Positions 11,792 through 25,084 of a DNA stretch of 64,000 bases are shown one piece after another; the stretch's first letter is position 1; every line of letters begins with the position of its first letter. The stretch is from Puccinia triticina. Its lineage: Eukaryota; Basidiomycota; Pucciniomycetes; Pucciniales; Pucciniaceae. The translations under genes were made by a program, and so were the position numbers. Under the pieces are notes generated by a model, which saw nothing but the letters and a program-made list of their open reading frames with translations, was not told the DNA's origin and ran no database searches. The stretch spans positions 6,717,501 through 6,781,500 of the forward strand of contig NC_070568.1 of NCBI RefSeq assembly GCF_026914185.1, written 5' to 3'.

Positions 11792-14700
11792 TTAGTGTTC
11801 TTGTCCATCTCCGTGGTGTCCATTTCCTTCTCTTGGTATGAGAGATTCTCTGCCCCCCTCAGCATCCACCTCAGCTGCTTGTGGGCCATACGAGGGCACC
11901 GGTTTCCTCCTGATGGTATTGCGCGGGATTTCGGGCCGGTTGAGCTCCTCCCGAATCACCCCAAGTTCCTGACTTTTGCGCGCCTCCTGAAGCTCTTGAC
12001 TATGGTCCGGCGCTAAGGGGCCGTGCACTGAGCTCTGGCCATCTGCCTCGTCTCTTGAGGTCTCCCTAATGGGTGCCCCTGGGATGTGACTGTTAACATA
12101 GGTTTGGGGTGAGATTGCTGAGGTGGGCAGGTCGAAAAGACTCCTGCGGCGACTGAGATTCAATGGCGAAAGAGTTTCCGTCAGATCTGCCGTCTGGATT
12201 CTGTAGTTGTCCGGAAACATATGGCGATGAGCGAGTTGATTTGACTGGTGAACCACCAGCGTGCGATTGGCTTGGTTGGAGACTTCGCTGCTTGAATGCC
12301 GCTTTTGGTTGAATTTGGTCCCCGCTGGACCGGCACATGTCTCCTGGCCAGCTGCTTTAGGAGCAACTCGGTTGAGATCACCTATTTCATAATTATTTCG
12401 CGCGAACGGATGACTCCAGGTAGGAGTTTCTCTTGCCTCTATAGGACTAGCTAGGCCTGTGCGTCCGATTTTTTCAACCCAGTTCAGCCCTGAGAGAAGA
12501 GTCAGGTCCAGAAAGAGATGAGCAAATTTGACTGACTCATGACACTCGAATTGAATCGTCTCAATCTGGCCCCAACAGCATGTTCACCCACTCCGTCAGC
12601 TTGGTCAAAGTTGAACCCTCTTTCGACACTGGATGATTGTCCTGTTGCCATATCAAGAGTAAACGAATTCCTAGACCTCCGCAATTCAGCCCTGCTTATA
12701 TTCACATAGCTATCAGCATAGAGTTCCGAGTGGTGTTTCTCATCTTTTTCCGTGTTTGCTGGTTCCTTATCTCTTGGTCCACATCGCGAACGCGTCTCTT
12801 CGTCGTCTGAGTTCCTTTGCCTCGTGCAGTTTATTCGATCATCCACTCTAAAATCCATTCCAGGATCCCGTCTGTCCACCTCCTTCAAGATCTGTATATC
12901 ACTATTTTTTTTTGTTCTCAGTCGTCGAAAGAGTAAACCAATCAGCTACTAAGCCCTGACTTTGGCGTGTCGTGTTCCGGAGGCCATAAAAATGGAAAAA
13001 AAAATCCCAACTGACGTGGGATGATAAGTACTTTGATAATAATTCAAGAGATACCGGGGCAGGAGTGATGCGACAATCGAGAGTATGAGTGCAAACCAAA
13101 AACAAGGGGCTGGCCAGATGAACTTGTTATTCCCATAAACGGTCGTCCAACTGGCAAACAAGGAGCAATTAAGACGACGAATCGTTGGATCTGAAGATCT
13201 CCTCAAGAAAGCCAAACTCACTTCTCATCAGGTTTGACGGCTGAATAGACGGCAGTATACAGAACGATAGTCACCGGGCCGAAAGAAACACAGCCGAATG
13301 CCCACCAGTTCCAGTTGAGTTGGCCCAGCGCAATGAACAGGTTACATGCCAAAATGGTTGAAACTATGACCACACTAGAAAACTCGTCCATCGAGGGATC
13401 CCATCCATCGCGCCTGACTGAATTAGAACTATAAGTAAAAGCTAGGATCGCATAAATTATTGCGCCTTGATAAGTGCCTTCGATCATGTAAATTATAAAC
13501 TTCCTGACTCCAAATAGTTTGCCTTCTCTTCCTACAGAATATAACTCGGGCACCTGCTTCAAAACCTTCTCACTTATATCCTGGTCGAAGATGCCCATTC
13601 CTATAGCCGGCACTACAGAATTTGTTTGTGATCAGACAATATTTTTTTTATATAGATAAGATCATCAGAGTTGGCGAGACTCACGCAAGGTCCAAGCAAC
13701 GTTATAAAGCAGTACATACTATTGCCACGCAAGTGGGAAACTCAAAATCAGAATGTCGTGGGTTGCAGGAGATATTTACATACAACTTACGGTATATTCG
13801 AATAGAGTGGTAGTCGAGTAAGCGCACGAGAACTGGAACAGAAAGAGCGGGACGATGCCGATGATCTGCTGGTAGAAGAAGTGGCAGATCATCTTGGCGT
13901 TCCGATGGTAGGACCAATGGCCATGGACGAAGAGCAGCTTGGCGATCAATTTGAACTGGCCGATCGAGTAGTCGGAGGCGTTGACGGCCTGCATGCCTTC
14001 CTCGCCCAGGACGCCGACGCCGATGTGGGCGGTCTGGATCATCGAGACGTCGTTGGCCCCGTCGCCGATCGCCAGGGTGAGCGCCTGGACGCCGTCCTTG
14101 ACCAGTTTGACGATCTCCGACTTCTGTTTCGGCGAGGCCCTGCAGCAGATCACGGCCTCGCATCTCGTCGACAGCTCGAGGAGGGCCTCTCTGGTGAACT
14201 TCTCCTCGAGGGCATGGTTCAGCGACGGGCCATCGATCACCAGGCCGTACCCCCCCGCCCGTTTCCCGTTATCTTGGCCGACCAGCGAGGCGAGGTCATC
14301 AGCCATCGACTCGGCCATCGATGGTCTCCGATGTGCCGAGTGCAGCGAGGGCCGTCGCTCGTAATCCGGCGGAAGATGCTTGAGATCATCGACGAGCTCC
14401 TGCCCATCGAAGAAGTCGATCAACGCCTTGCGAATCTGCTGGTAGGCTGAGGCTTTTTGACCGTATGCGTTCCCTCTGACAACGATCAAATTCATGTCGC
14501 TTCCGATCAGCTGACAAGACTTGGCGATGGCTAGTTTCATCCAAGATCTAAAGTCAGCTGATGGGTCTACCTTCCTTCCTTCCTTTTTTTTTTATAGGAA
14601 TGAGCTCGATGACCTACCAACAGCTGTTTCTAATTTATCGCCCGTGGCTACCCAGACCTTGATGCCCGCGCGTTTCAGGTCGGAGATGGCTTCCGGGACG

Positions 14701-17167
14701 CCGTCCTGAAGCTTGTCTTCGATTGCGGTTGCGCCGAGGAGGATGAGCCCATTCTCGAGTTCGTCCTGAACGGCCTCGATCAGGCGTTCCCGGGCGTCGC
14801 CCAGCTGGCTGAGCGCATGTGCATATTTCAACGACCAGGCCTCGAGCTGGGCCCGGTCGAGCTTGCGATAGGCCAGGGTGAGGGTGCGGAGACCTTCGGC
14901 GGCAAAGGTCTCTAGTTGGCCGTCGATCTGGGCCCGGAGAGCTTCCTGGCCGGGGGCCAGCCTCTCAAAGATCACGTTATCCGCCCCCTTGACGAAGAGG
15001 TAGAGCTCGTCCGGGATCGGCCGCTGGTCTTTCAGCTTTTGGACCACCACGCTCATCCTTTTTCGCAAGCTAGTAAACTCGTTGACTTCCAACAGCTCGT
15101 ACTCGTCAGCGATTCCAGTACAGGCAGTGCAGGGATCCTGGGAGGGAGGGATATCGGCGGATTCCACCGGCTCATCACCAGCCTTTGCTCCCCCTAGGCC
15201 AGCTGGCAACTGGAGCTTCACCACATTCTTATCTCGGCCTCTGAACACATAGCCGACGTCAGCTGCGGCTTGGACTAGGGCTGCCTCGTCTGGCGACTGG
15301 GCCTTGTATTGCACAGAGCCGTTGTCGTCTTCATGGGCCAGAACGGTGTGACACAAGCCCAGACAGGTCCAGAATTTTTGAAGCAGTTCAGATTCCCCCT
15401 TGAGCAGGTCTTCCAAGAGCCTGGTATCTGTGAAGGGGGGTTCGAGCTGTGTTCCAGAAGAGGCGGCCCCCTTGGGCGGTGAATCCGACTCGTGCATCTC
15501 TTCCCATTTTTCCGTTCCTTCGTCTTCCGCGCCACGGGCTGGCGATCCCTGGTAGATGATACCGCCGATCGTACATTTCTTGAACTGCATGAGATTCTGG
15601 GTCAATGTGCCAGTTTTGTCGCTGAAGATGTATTGGATCTGGCCGAGATCATCGGAGAGATTCCAGGCGCGGGCCAGCGTTCGGCGGCCATCGAGTTGGA
15701 GCTCGTCGTCGGCCCAGATGAAGTAGGCCTGGAGGGTGCGGACGAACTCGATGGAGATGTAGAGGGAGATGGGGACGATGTTCTGGTAGGTGACGAGTGC
15801 ATTGGCAAAGCCGACCAGCCCGTTGATCCGCGGGTTGTCGTCGGGGAGGTCCGAGCCGACGGTCCAATAGGAGTCCCGCTCGTAGAAATAGCTCTCGGCG
15901 ATCCGGGTTCCTATTCCGTTGAAGATGCACATGAATGCCAGGATTGCGAGATTGATAAAGCTAAAAAAAAATGGAAACTATCAATATGTATATATGTCTC
16001 CTCTAATGATGATGATGGTTATCAACTGACACCATCGGATTCATCTGGCGCTCGACCTTTGAGCGCTTCGAGGGAGTGCTCTTGGAGTTGAGCATCACCT
16101 TGGTGTCCGGGCCGGTGAGGACGATGAGAGCGATGACCCACTCGGTATTTCTGAGGACGGTGCCGCGGAGGAGGACGGAGTTGAGGTCGACGGGGACGCG
16201 GTGTCCTGCTGTAGTTGGCTGCTGTTGCTGTTGTTGTTGTTTGAGTTGTTGTTGTTGATCTGCTTGTTTTTGTTGTTGTTCGTGTTTTTGTTGTTCTAGT
16301 TGTTGTCGTTGTTGGTTGTGTCCTACTTGTTCTTGTTGTTGTTCGTGTTCTTGTGGCTGCTGCTGTCCTGCTTGTTGTTGTTCTTCGTCTTCTTGTTCTT
16401 GTTCTTGTTGTTGTTCGTGTTCTTGTCCTGCTTGTGGCTGCTGTCCTGCTTGTGGCTGGGCAGGATGGGGGAAGACGAGTGCGGCAGCGTAGGTGAACAA
16501 GTCCGGGTCTGGGGCTTCGTTCTCGACTACGAATCTGTTTGTTGCTGGGTCCGCACACGCCTCCGCCGAGCGCAGATGGCTGAGTGCGGGGAGTGCGTGG
16601 CGCGCCTTGAGGTTGGTCTCCCCGTCGAGGTTCTTGGTCTCGACGAAGCACACGTTCTCCTCTGGGTCGGAGGTGGCGCAGATGATGGCATCCGCGGGCA
16701 CGGGCTCGTCGTTCTTGAGCCGGATGAAGTCGCCGACGCGCAGGTCTTGCCAGGCGGTGGGGACAAAGCCGTGTGAGTCCAGTTGTTTTGCAGGCTGGGT
16801 GGTGGTGGTGGTGGTGGTGGTGGTGACAAGGGTGCGGCGGGGGGCCCACCAGGGGCGTTTTTGGGATTGGGGGTGTGGCTGGTGATTTCCCGCAGACAGA
16901 ATCAGCTTGGCGAGCTGCAGGCTGAATCTGTTTGAAGACACAGGCTTGGTGATGTTGGGGTTGGGGTGGATGAGTCTGTCTGCGAGCTGGTGGTTGGTCT
17001 TGTGGTCGGCAGCGTGTCTGCGGATGTCCTCGTAGGCATCCTTGGCTGCGGTGCTGGCGAGGACGAGGAGGAGGGGGAGTGCGCCGAGGATGGGGTTGAG
17101 CTGGGTGAACTGGGGCAGGAACTGGAGGATAACGATGACTGTGGTGGATGTGTGTGTATGTCAGCAA

Positions 17168-17213
<46 letters not shown>

Positions 17214-17494
17214 GAGTTGTGTGGTGGACATACGCAGGAAGAAGGCGTTGGCGATCCGGCGGAACTGCTCGGCCAGATTGCGGGGGATGAAGGTGAGGAG
17301 GGAATACTTTGCGGTTTGTATTTGGTTGTTGGGGTGTTCGCAGTGCTGTTTGTATATGTCAGTTTCGGGCTGTGGAGAGAATGAGAATGAGAGTGGTGGG
17401 TGCTGACCTCGGTGGGCTCGAGGTTGACGGCGATGTGCCTGGGGGTGGGCTTGGGGTTTGGTGGCCGGAAGGTCGAGCGGGGGTGTTGGGCCAT
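11792..17494 (-). CDS. P4-type phospholipid flippase ATPase, copy 1 (1670 aa)
   Basis: Membrane ATPase that moves phospholipids from the outer to the cytosolic leaflet, usually in Golgi, endosome or plasma membrane with a Cdc50-type partner. Ten exons keep frame: 17494-17408, 17345-17234, 17138-16031, 15960-14618, 14530-13791, 13718-13685, 13612-13222, 13150-13016, 12901-12537 and 12489-11792. Landmarks: [14 protein letters not shown] before TM1; A-domain DGET (about residue 245); a Gln/Glu-rich insert (about 300-375); [10 protein letters not shown] in TM4; phosphorylation loop SDKTGTLT (about 550); nucleotide-domain [20 protein letters not shown] hinge (about 1045); six further membrane segments; and a C-terminal [10 protein letters not shown] motif resembling the regulatory tail of Drs2/ATP8A proteins. 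All catalytic motifs are intact. The start is the first ATG that keeps the P4 N-terminus, but the frame is open further upstream. Intron 2 holds a (GGCT)n run at 17168-17213. It is divergent from a paralog starting 312 bp away. Confidence 0.95.
17168..17213. repeat. (GGCT)n microsatellite in flippase copy 1 intron 2
   Basis: About eleven tandem copies of a tetranucleotide, read GGCT on the plus strand, lying within the short second intron. Likely length-variable between isolates. Confidence 0.95.
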
Positions 17495-17806
17495 CTGGGT
17501 GGTCTGGGGGGATGTTTTCTGTAGTGTGGGGGGGGCATGAAGCGGAGGGTGTGTCGAGGCGTGGGCATGTTTGGGTTGTGTGGTGTTCCTCGGTGGGCTG
17601 GGGGATGGGGCGACGGAGTGAACTCAGGCTGATGCTGGATGGGGCTGGGTCCTGGCGGAGGCCGGCAGGGCCTCAGAGTAGACTCGGCCGGAGCAATCAT
17701 CCGGACTCCGGCGGCGGGACACAACTTCTTCGGGCGAACAGCTCGATCACCAGCACCAGCCCATCCCCATCCTCAACCACAACCACAACCACAACCACAA
17801 CAAACC
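17495..17806. promoter_or_regulatory. Shared divergent promoter region of the two flippase genes
   Basis: Only 312 bp separate the two chosen start codons, which point away from each other, so both 5' leaders and promoters must lie here or overlap the coding ends. The plus strand goes from G-rich to a run of CAACCACAAC repeats (about 17775-17802), a CA-rich leader typical of a highly used fungal 5' UTR. No TATA box was seen. The starts could each lie somewhat upstream, which would shrink the interval further. Confidence 0.5.
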
Positions 17807-20800
17807 ATGGCCATCCCACTCTGGAAACAATACCCAACCAAACAGAACAAACACAACCTCATCGACAGACTCACACAGCTCGACATCACCACACTCTTCG
17901 ACCCACCCACACCACACCCACTGCCCCGCCAACTCAACATCAACACCCCCCTCCCCACACACGCATACACCCACAACAACAAACCAACACCAGTAAGCAA
18001 CACAACCACTTCACCAAGCGGAACTGAAACTGAAACTGACAACAAACAAAAACCATCCAGGCCTGGGAACACCCCTCAAACCAGATCAGAACCGCAAAAT
18101 ACTCCCTGCTCACATTCATCCCACGAAACCTGCTCGAGCAGTTCAGGAGGGTCGCCAACATCTTCTTCCTCAGTAAGCATCCACACACACACACAAACAC
18201 CCACACACAAACTAACCACTACCCCCCAGGCCTCGTCATCCTCCAATTCATCCCCAAGTTCGCACAGGTCTCTCCCGCACTCGCTGCCCTGCCCCTCCTC
18301 TCCGTACTCGCCATCACCGCCATCAAGGACGCCTACGAGGACGTGCGCAGACACGCTGCCGACTATGCCACCAACCACCAACTGATCCACACCCTCTCCC
18401 CAGAGATCTACACCAACCAGAACATCTCCACCCAACCCACCTCCACACTCAACATCAGCTGGCTCAGCCCATCCCACCCACCCACCCACCAGAACAAGAA
18501 GAAACACTGGTGGTCCCGCCGCAGAAGACTATCACCACCACTACCAACAACAACAGCCCCCAAACAGCAGGAAAAAGAACACGCAGCCAACACGGCCCAC
18601 TTCACGCCCACCTGCTGGCAGGACCTGCGCGCAGGCGACTTTGTCCGCCTCCAGAACGACGACGCCGTGCCCGCAGACATCATCATCTGCGCCACCTCCG
18701 ACGCCGAGGAGAACGTGTGCTTCATCGAGACCAAGAACCTCGACGGGGAGACCAACCTCAAGTCGCGCCACGCACTCCCCGCACTCAGCCATCTGCGCTC
18801 GGCGGAGGCCTGTGCGGACCCAGCAACAAACAGATTCGTAGTCGAGAACGAAGCCCCAGACGCGAACATGTTCAAGTACTCAGCCGCACTCGTCTTCCCG
18901 GGTCCTGCCCAGCCACAAGCAGGACAGCAGCCACAACAAGTCGGACAAGAAGAAGAAGAACAAGCAGATCAACAACAACAACAACAAGAAGAAGAAGCAG
19001 ATCAACAACGACAACAACAACAACAAAAACAAGCAGATCAACAACAACAACAGCAGCAGCAGCCAACAACAGCTGGACACCGCGTCCCCGTCGACCTCAA
19101 CTCCGTCCTCCTCCGCGGCACCGTCCTCAGAAACACAGAGTGGGTCATCGGCCTCGTCGTCTTCACCGGCCCAGACACTAAGATCATGATGAACTCGAGT
19201 GCCACGCGCTCCAAGCGATCAAAGGTAGAACGCCAGATGAACCCGATGGTGTCAGTCATCTCTCAATCTCTCTCTCACATCCACAATCATAGTCTAACCA
19301 TCTTCACAACAGCTTCATCAACCTTGGCCTCTTGGCTCTCATGTGCATCTTCAATGCCATCGGCACACGCATCTCCGACGGATACTACCGCGCTCGAGGC
19401 TCGTACTGGACAGTGGCCGAGGACAGTCCGGGAGATAACCCGACGCTGAACGGGCTCATAGGCTTTGCAAATGCGATGATCACCTACCAGAACATCGTCC
19501 CCATCTCCCTCTACATCTCCATCGAGTTCGTCCGCACCCTCCAGGCCTACTTCATCTGGGCCGACGACGAGATCACCGACAACGGCCGGCCGACCCTCGC
19601 TCGCTCCTGGAACCTCTCCGACGACCTCGGCCAGATCCAGTACGTGTTCAGCGACAAGACGGGCACTCTCACACAGAACCTCATGCAGTTTAGGCAGTGC
19701 TCGGTGGCCGGTAAGATCTATCGGGGTCGTCAGCAACTTGGATCGATTGGTGAAGAAGAAGAGGATGAGGAGGAAGAAGAAGAAGAAGAAGAAGAAGAAG
19801 ATACGACTGAGGAGGAAGAGAAAACAGTGGTCAATTCGGACAACACGCCCGGTATCAAACCCTCAGCCACTCAGGAGAAACGCCCTGGAAGTGGTCCGAA
19901 AGCCCCGGCCAAGCTCAAACCGACCACCGTGCCAGCATTCAAGGACAGCGAGTTGCTTAAGGACCTAGCGGGGGAAGACAGCGACCAGGCACGCTCACTG
20001 TACGGGTTTTTTGCCTGTCTGGCGCTCTGCCACACCGTGCTGGTGAGCGAGGACGAGGACGGGTCGATCAAGTACAAGGCGCAGTCCCCGGATGAGCAGG
20101 CGCTCGTCCAGGCCGCCGCCGCCGTCGGCTTCGTCTTCCGCGGCCGCGAGAAAAACATCCTCCGCCTCCAGGTCCCCTCTCTCCCCTGCTCCTCATCAGC
20201 CTCCTCCAACCGGAACAGTCGCACGGGAGAGCACCCAGCAGCCCAGCACGAGATCAAAGAGCTCGACACCCGCAGCAGCGCCGACGGCGAGGTGCGCCAG
20301 ACGGTCGAGGTGAACGAGTACGAGCTCCTGGAAGTGAACGAGTTCACGAGCGCCCGCAAGCGGATGAGTGTCGTCGTCCGGCGGCTGGTCGAGGGCGAGC
20401 CGGACTCCGGGGAACTCTATCTGCTCGTCAAGGGGGCCGACAACGTGATCTTCGAACGACTGGGGGCCGGCCAGGAGGAGCTGAAGCAGACGACGGACGA
20501 CCAGCTCGAGCAGTTCGCCTCCGAGGGTCTAAGGACGCTGTGTCTGGCCTACCGGAAGCTCGAGCTTTCCGAGCTCGAGGCCTGGTCCCGTCGGTACGCC
20601 CATGCCTGCAGCCAGCTTGGCGCCGACCGCGAGAAACTCATCGATGCCGTCCAGGACGAGCTCGAGAGGGACCTCATCCTCCTCGGCGCCACCGCCATCG
20701 AGGATAAGCTCCAGGAAGGCGTCCCCCAGGCTATCGCTGACCTCAAGCGCGCCGGGATCAAGGTCTGGGTGGCCACCGGCGACAAGCTCGAGACAGCCGT

Positions 20801-21654
20801 TGGTGAGTGGGGTTTTGTTTTACCCCCGGGTAGGGATGGCGCGATAGCTGATACATATACTCTGGGGGGAAATATTCCACACACACACACACACACACAG
20901 CCATCGCTCGCACGTGTCATCTGATCGGCCACGATATGAACTTGATCGTCATCCGCGGGGGAGAGTACGGCACCCGGACATCGGCGTACCAGCAGATCCG
21001 CAAGTCGTTGATCGACTTCTTCGACGGACAGGAGCTGGTGGAGCAGCTCAAGGAGCAGCCGCCGGACCACCAGACGAAACAAAACGGGCTGCAGTCGCCG
21101 ACGCCCACCCGGGCCTCCTTGCCGATGTCGCATCGGGACGACCTCGCGTCGATAGTGGGAGAGGACAACGGGCAGCGAAGGGGCGGATACGGCCTCGTGA
21201 TCGACGGGGGCTCGTTACAGCATGCATTGGAGGAGCCCTTCACGCGGGAGGCCCTTCTCGAGCTGGCCACCCGGTGCGCCGCGGTAGTCTGTTGCCGGAC
21301 GTCGCCGAAACAGAAGGCCGAGATCGTCCGGCTGGTCAAGGAGGGCATCGGCGCGCAAACGCTGGCCATTGGCGACGGCGCAAACGACGTCTCGATGATC
21401 CAGACCGCCGACATCGGCGTCGGCGTCTCCGGCGAGGAAGGCATGCAGGCCGTCAACTCCTCCGACTACGCTATCGCCCGATTCGCCTTCCTCTCCAAGC
21501 TCCTCTTCGTCCATGGCCATTGGTCCTACGACCGCAACGCCCGCATGATCGTTAACTTCTTCTACAAGGAAATCATCGGCATCTTCGCTCTGTGGCTCTA
21601 CCAGTTTTGGTGTGCTTATTCGACTACCATTCTCTACGAATACACGGTTCGTTG

Positions 21655-21689
<35 letters not shown>

Positions 21690-23381
21690 CAAAACTTGTG
21701 TGTGTGTGTCAAATATCTGATCTCGGTGGTTGCAAAACAGTATCTGTTGTTTTATAACGTGTTCTGGACACTCCGTTAGTTGACGTTCCTCTTTTATGAT
21801 TGTGAGTTGCTAATGATTTCCGAGGATTTGGTTAGTGCCGGTGATTGGGATCGGAGTGTTTGACCAAGACATCAGCGAGAAAGTGTTGATGGCTGTCCCG
21901 GAGCTATACTCGATCGGGCGGGAAGGGAAGCTATTCGGGCTTCGCCGGTTTGTGCTGTACATGATCCAAGGGATGTACCAGGGCTCGGTGTGTTTCTTCC
22001 TGATCACGTTTGCGTATGACTCGACCTCGGCGCGGAAGGACGGGCTGGACGTGGCCATGAGCGAGTTCTCCACCGTCGTCATCGTCGCCATCATCCTCGT
22101 CGCCAACCTGTTCCATGGCCTCGACCAGTCCATCTGGAACTGGTGGCTCCTCGCCTCCGTCCTCCTCGGCCCCGTCCTCATCCTGCTCTACACCGCCGTC
22201 TACTCGGCTATCAAACCCGACTGGATGTCAGTCCCTCTCATCCTCTTTTCCTGCTTGGTAGCATACTCATGCTCTGCGAGGCTCTTTTTTTTTTTTATAT
22301 ATATATATAGATGGTCTGTTGCTTATGGAAACAACCACTTCTTGTGGCCCGCTGCGTATTGGTGGCTCGGCCTTATGATCGTGATCGTGTTGAGCTTGGC
22401 GCCCCATTACGTGACCAAGTATTACACGGAGACCTATTATCCCAAGTCAGTTTCTTTGTTTCTTTCCTCTTGCCTGCGAAAACTGAAACTGACAGACATA
22501 CACTAGTGACTTCCAAATCTTGAAGTACGTGAACCGGGAGCACCCTGGCCACGATTTCCAAGCGGACGAGCAGATGCCATTCAAGCGCGAAAACGAGAAG
22601 TACGCCGAGGGGGAGGCCCACACGACGGGGGCCAACAAGCAGGACGAGCCGGCCCTGCTCGAGCGGATGAAGTCCGAGCAGCCCAGTCTGCATCCCATCC
22701 GCCCCGAGATCCTCCGCTCCCGCACCTCCCTCACGCACGATATGGCCACCGGACAGCTCTCCCCTCATGGCAGAGGCTTCAACTTCGACCAGGCGGACGG
22801 CGTCGGGGAGTATGCCGTCGGTAATCGTCTCCGGAGATACAACACCAGCGTGCTCAGTCAGTCATTCTTACTTAAAAGTGGATGAGAGAGAGAGAGAGAG
22901 AACTGATGATGATGTTCATTAAGGTCTTGGTGGAGGGGCGATTCCGGAAGAAGCCAACACGGCCAACGGCAGGACGGCGACGACCAGTAGAGCGAAGGGG
23001 GCGGTGAACCGGGACCGGTCGCGGTCGATCAGGCTGGGCAATCTGCAGCTCGCGTTCGGCGGCTCGTTCGGCCACCATCACCATCGGAGACAGGGCACGA
23101 CGATGACGAGCAGCAGCACGCTCGGCCGGCCCGCCAGTCTCGCCAAACGCATCTCCATCTTCCTCCACCCGCACACCCATCATCCGACCGACAAGTCCGG
23201 CGAACCGTCCCCCTCTGAAACTCATCCCCTCCAGAACCTGTCCCCCGCTGCTCCTCAGCCCTCCCCCGCCGACCCACTCGTCGGAGCTCTCGACCACCAG
23301 AGCGATGATCAGGACGAGATCCACGAACTTCCTCCCACACTCAACAACCCTCCTCCTCCTTCTGCTCCGCCGTCTCCATGA
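17807..23381 (+). CDS. P4-type phospholipid flippase ATPase, copy 2 (1640 aa)
   Basis: Paralog of the minus-strand flippase with the same ten-exon plan: 17807-17992, 18061-18172, 18230-19250, 19313-20802, 20901-21646, 21741-21774, 21836-22226, 22311-22445, 22507-22856 and 22924-23381. Exons 2, 6, 7 and 8 are the same length in both copies (112, 34, 391 and 135 nt) and the donor at exon 3 (GGT|GTCAGT) is the same. Motifs: [18 protein letters not shown], a poly-Gln insert (about residues 320-375), [18 protein letters not shown], an acidic loop of Glu repeats after it, [20 protein letters not shown], and C-terminal [10 protein letters not shown]. The C-terminal 100 residues are Pro/Ser/His-rich and unlike copy 1. 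Catalytic residues are intact. The ATG at 17807 starts the segment that matches the P4 N-terminus; an in-frame ATG at 17639 is possible. Intron 5 contains a 33-bp T run (21657-21689). Confidence 0.95.
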
Positions 23382-24330
23382 GATACCCTGCGCCCTTATC
23401 TTGACCACCCCGCCCTGCTTCCTTCCTCCCCGTCCATCCCGCTCCGGCTCTTCTCTTCTTCTTTCACCCCCGTATGATCGTTTTTTATGTTCGTTTTTTG
23501 TTTTGTTTTGTTTTGTTTTTGTGGTCCGGTCGACGGACATGCTGTGAATAGTCGTACATGCGTCTCTTGTCTGTCTCCCATCCGATCCGTCGTTTTTTCC
23601 CTCCCCCTTTGTTGGGTACACTTCGCAGGCCCCCATCCTTTCCCTTCGTTTTGTGTCTGTTGACCATCCCGTCCCTCCCCCAAAAAGCACCCCTAATTCT
23701 CTCTCTCTCTCTTCATGTGTTCCTGGACTTGAGCTGTGTGGTTCTACATCCATCCATCCATTCATTTATCATTTATCATCTATCATGTTTTTGTTTTTGA
23801 AGATCAAAGCATTCGACTCCTTTCTCACCTCTCTTTTCTCGTTTCGTTCGATCGTTGTTGTCATGTTTGGTTCCATGGACCCTTCCACCCCTATTATAAA
23901 TTATAACTTGTTTTCTTCATCCCTGCACAGTCACGACCTTGTTATAACAATATATAAGTTATCATTATCATGGCTGTTTTCTAGCACCTTTATAATCCGA
24001 ATCAATCCTCTTTGTCTTGGCGCATTTTTCCTCTTGGCTTTTTCTTCCTCTGTTGTTGTTGCTGGAGATCCTTTTTTTTGTGGCACAATCCTCTCACGAC
24101 CGGATGTTTATCTACTCTGCACATTGCCCTTTTCTCTCGAAGTCCCCTTTCCTGTCTTGTTGTACTGAATGTTCTAAATCTCTGTCCTCTTTCATCTTTT
24201 TTGCAGCTCAATAACTATAGTGATATTTGGAGGCACCTTTCGTCAAAGTTGGTACTTCCTGGCGGATCGATATTTGATCAAGCCAGCATGTGCATGATCC
24301 AGTCACCTCTGGACCCACGTCCGAACGTTT
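23382..24330. other. 3' region after flippase copy 2, no gene seen
   Basis: Pyrimidine-rich plus strand typical of a fungal 3' UTR followed by spacer. Open frames here lack family motifs and run through low-complexity Ser/Leu/Phe codons. I see no RNA gene. Confidence 0.45.
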
Positions 24331-24990
24331 AAGTTGACCGGCAATCTCAGATTAATCAACTGACCCCGGCTACTCTCTATCGGGAACGGCTGCAACCAGT
24401 CCAAATTTTACGAGAAGGTTGGCATCAAGTTTGGTAAATACATACTGTTTTCCGTCGAGATCAAGGCACTCAGGTGTACGGCGATCTTCTGACGATCATC
24501 AATTCGCAAGACGCTCAGGTTCATATTGACTATGTTGTTGGTCGTCTCATACTTGGTCCACTCAACAGCGACGTATCAAGGATTAATGGCATATCGTTTT
24601 GGTCCTGGCGCGAATCCCGCCGAGCGATTCCTGAAAGACGCACAAGAAAATAATACGAGCGGAGAAAAAGAGACCCATGCAATACTTCCACAATTTGAGA
24701 ACATTGTCCTATTTACAACTCAGTTTCATGTTCGTAGGGACCCCGCGGGTTTCCTGGGGCTGTTTATGATGGAGTGTGGGGGGAAAGGATGTACGAGACC
24801 ACCGACCCGACCAAGGTCCACAGACAAAGAGTCAAAGGATCGAGGCCACATGGGTTCTAAGACGTTCGACGAGGAAGAGTTGATCTGGACATCTTCTGAC
24901 GCTCTGGCTGATCGTGATGGACCCGAGTTTGACGCTCGTGCTGTGTACGCGCCAGAGTAACACGGAGAAGTGAAGATGACGCCGCTATGG
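24331..24990 (+). pseudogene. Unrecognised decayed coding remnant
   Basis: One plus-strand frame encodes TLYRERLQPVQILREGWHQVW, a TAA stop, then about 70 residues including GDLLTIINSQDAQVHIDY and GISFWSWRESRRAIPERR before the next stop. The composition and the hydrophobic spacing look like real protein, but the stop and the lack of a clean start suggest decay or a missed intron. A different frame gives a 144-residue ORF (24526-24960) over the same bases. I do not recognise the family and assign no function. Confidence 0.35.
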
Positions 24991-25084
24991 AAAAGGCGGA
25001 AATGGCGCGGGCGATCGGGCTAGGGTTTTAAGGGACTGGCGTGCCGGCTCACTTGTGGTTCTGAATTTATGTATGTATGTACAA

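Noticed and set aside
16022..17494. 490-residue Pro/Thr/Arg-rich minus-strand ORF
   Set aside because: It is the wrong frame of flippase exons read through introns; the true frame carries DGET and other P4 motifs.
23030..23765. Minus-strand 297-residue ORF
   Set aside because: Antisense to the last exon and 3' region of flippase copy 2.
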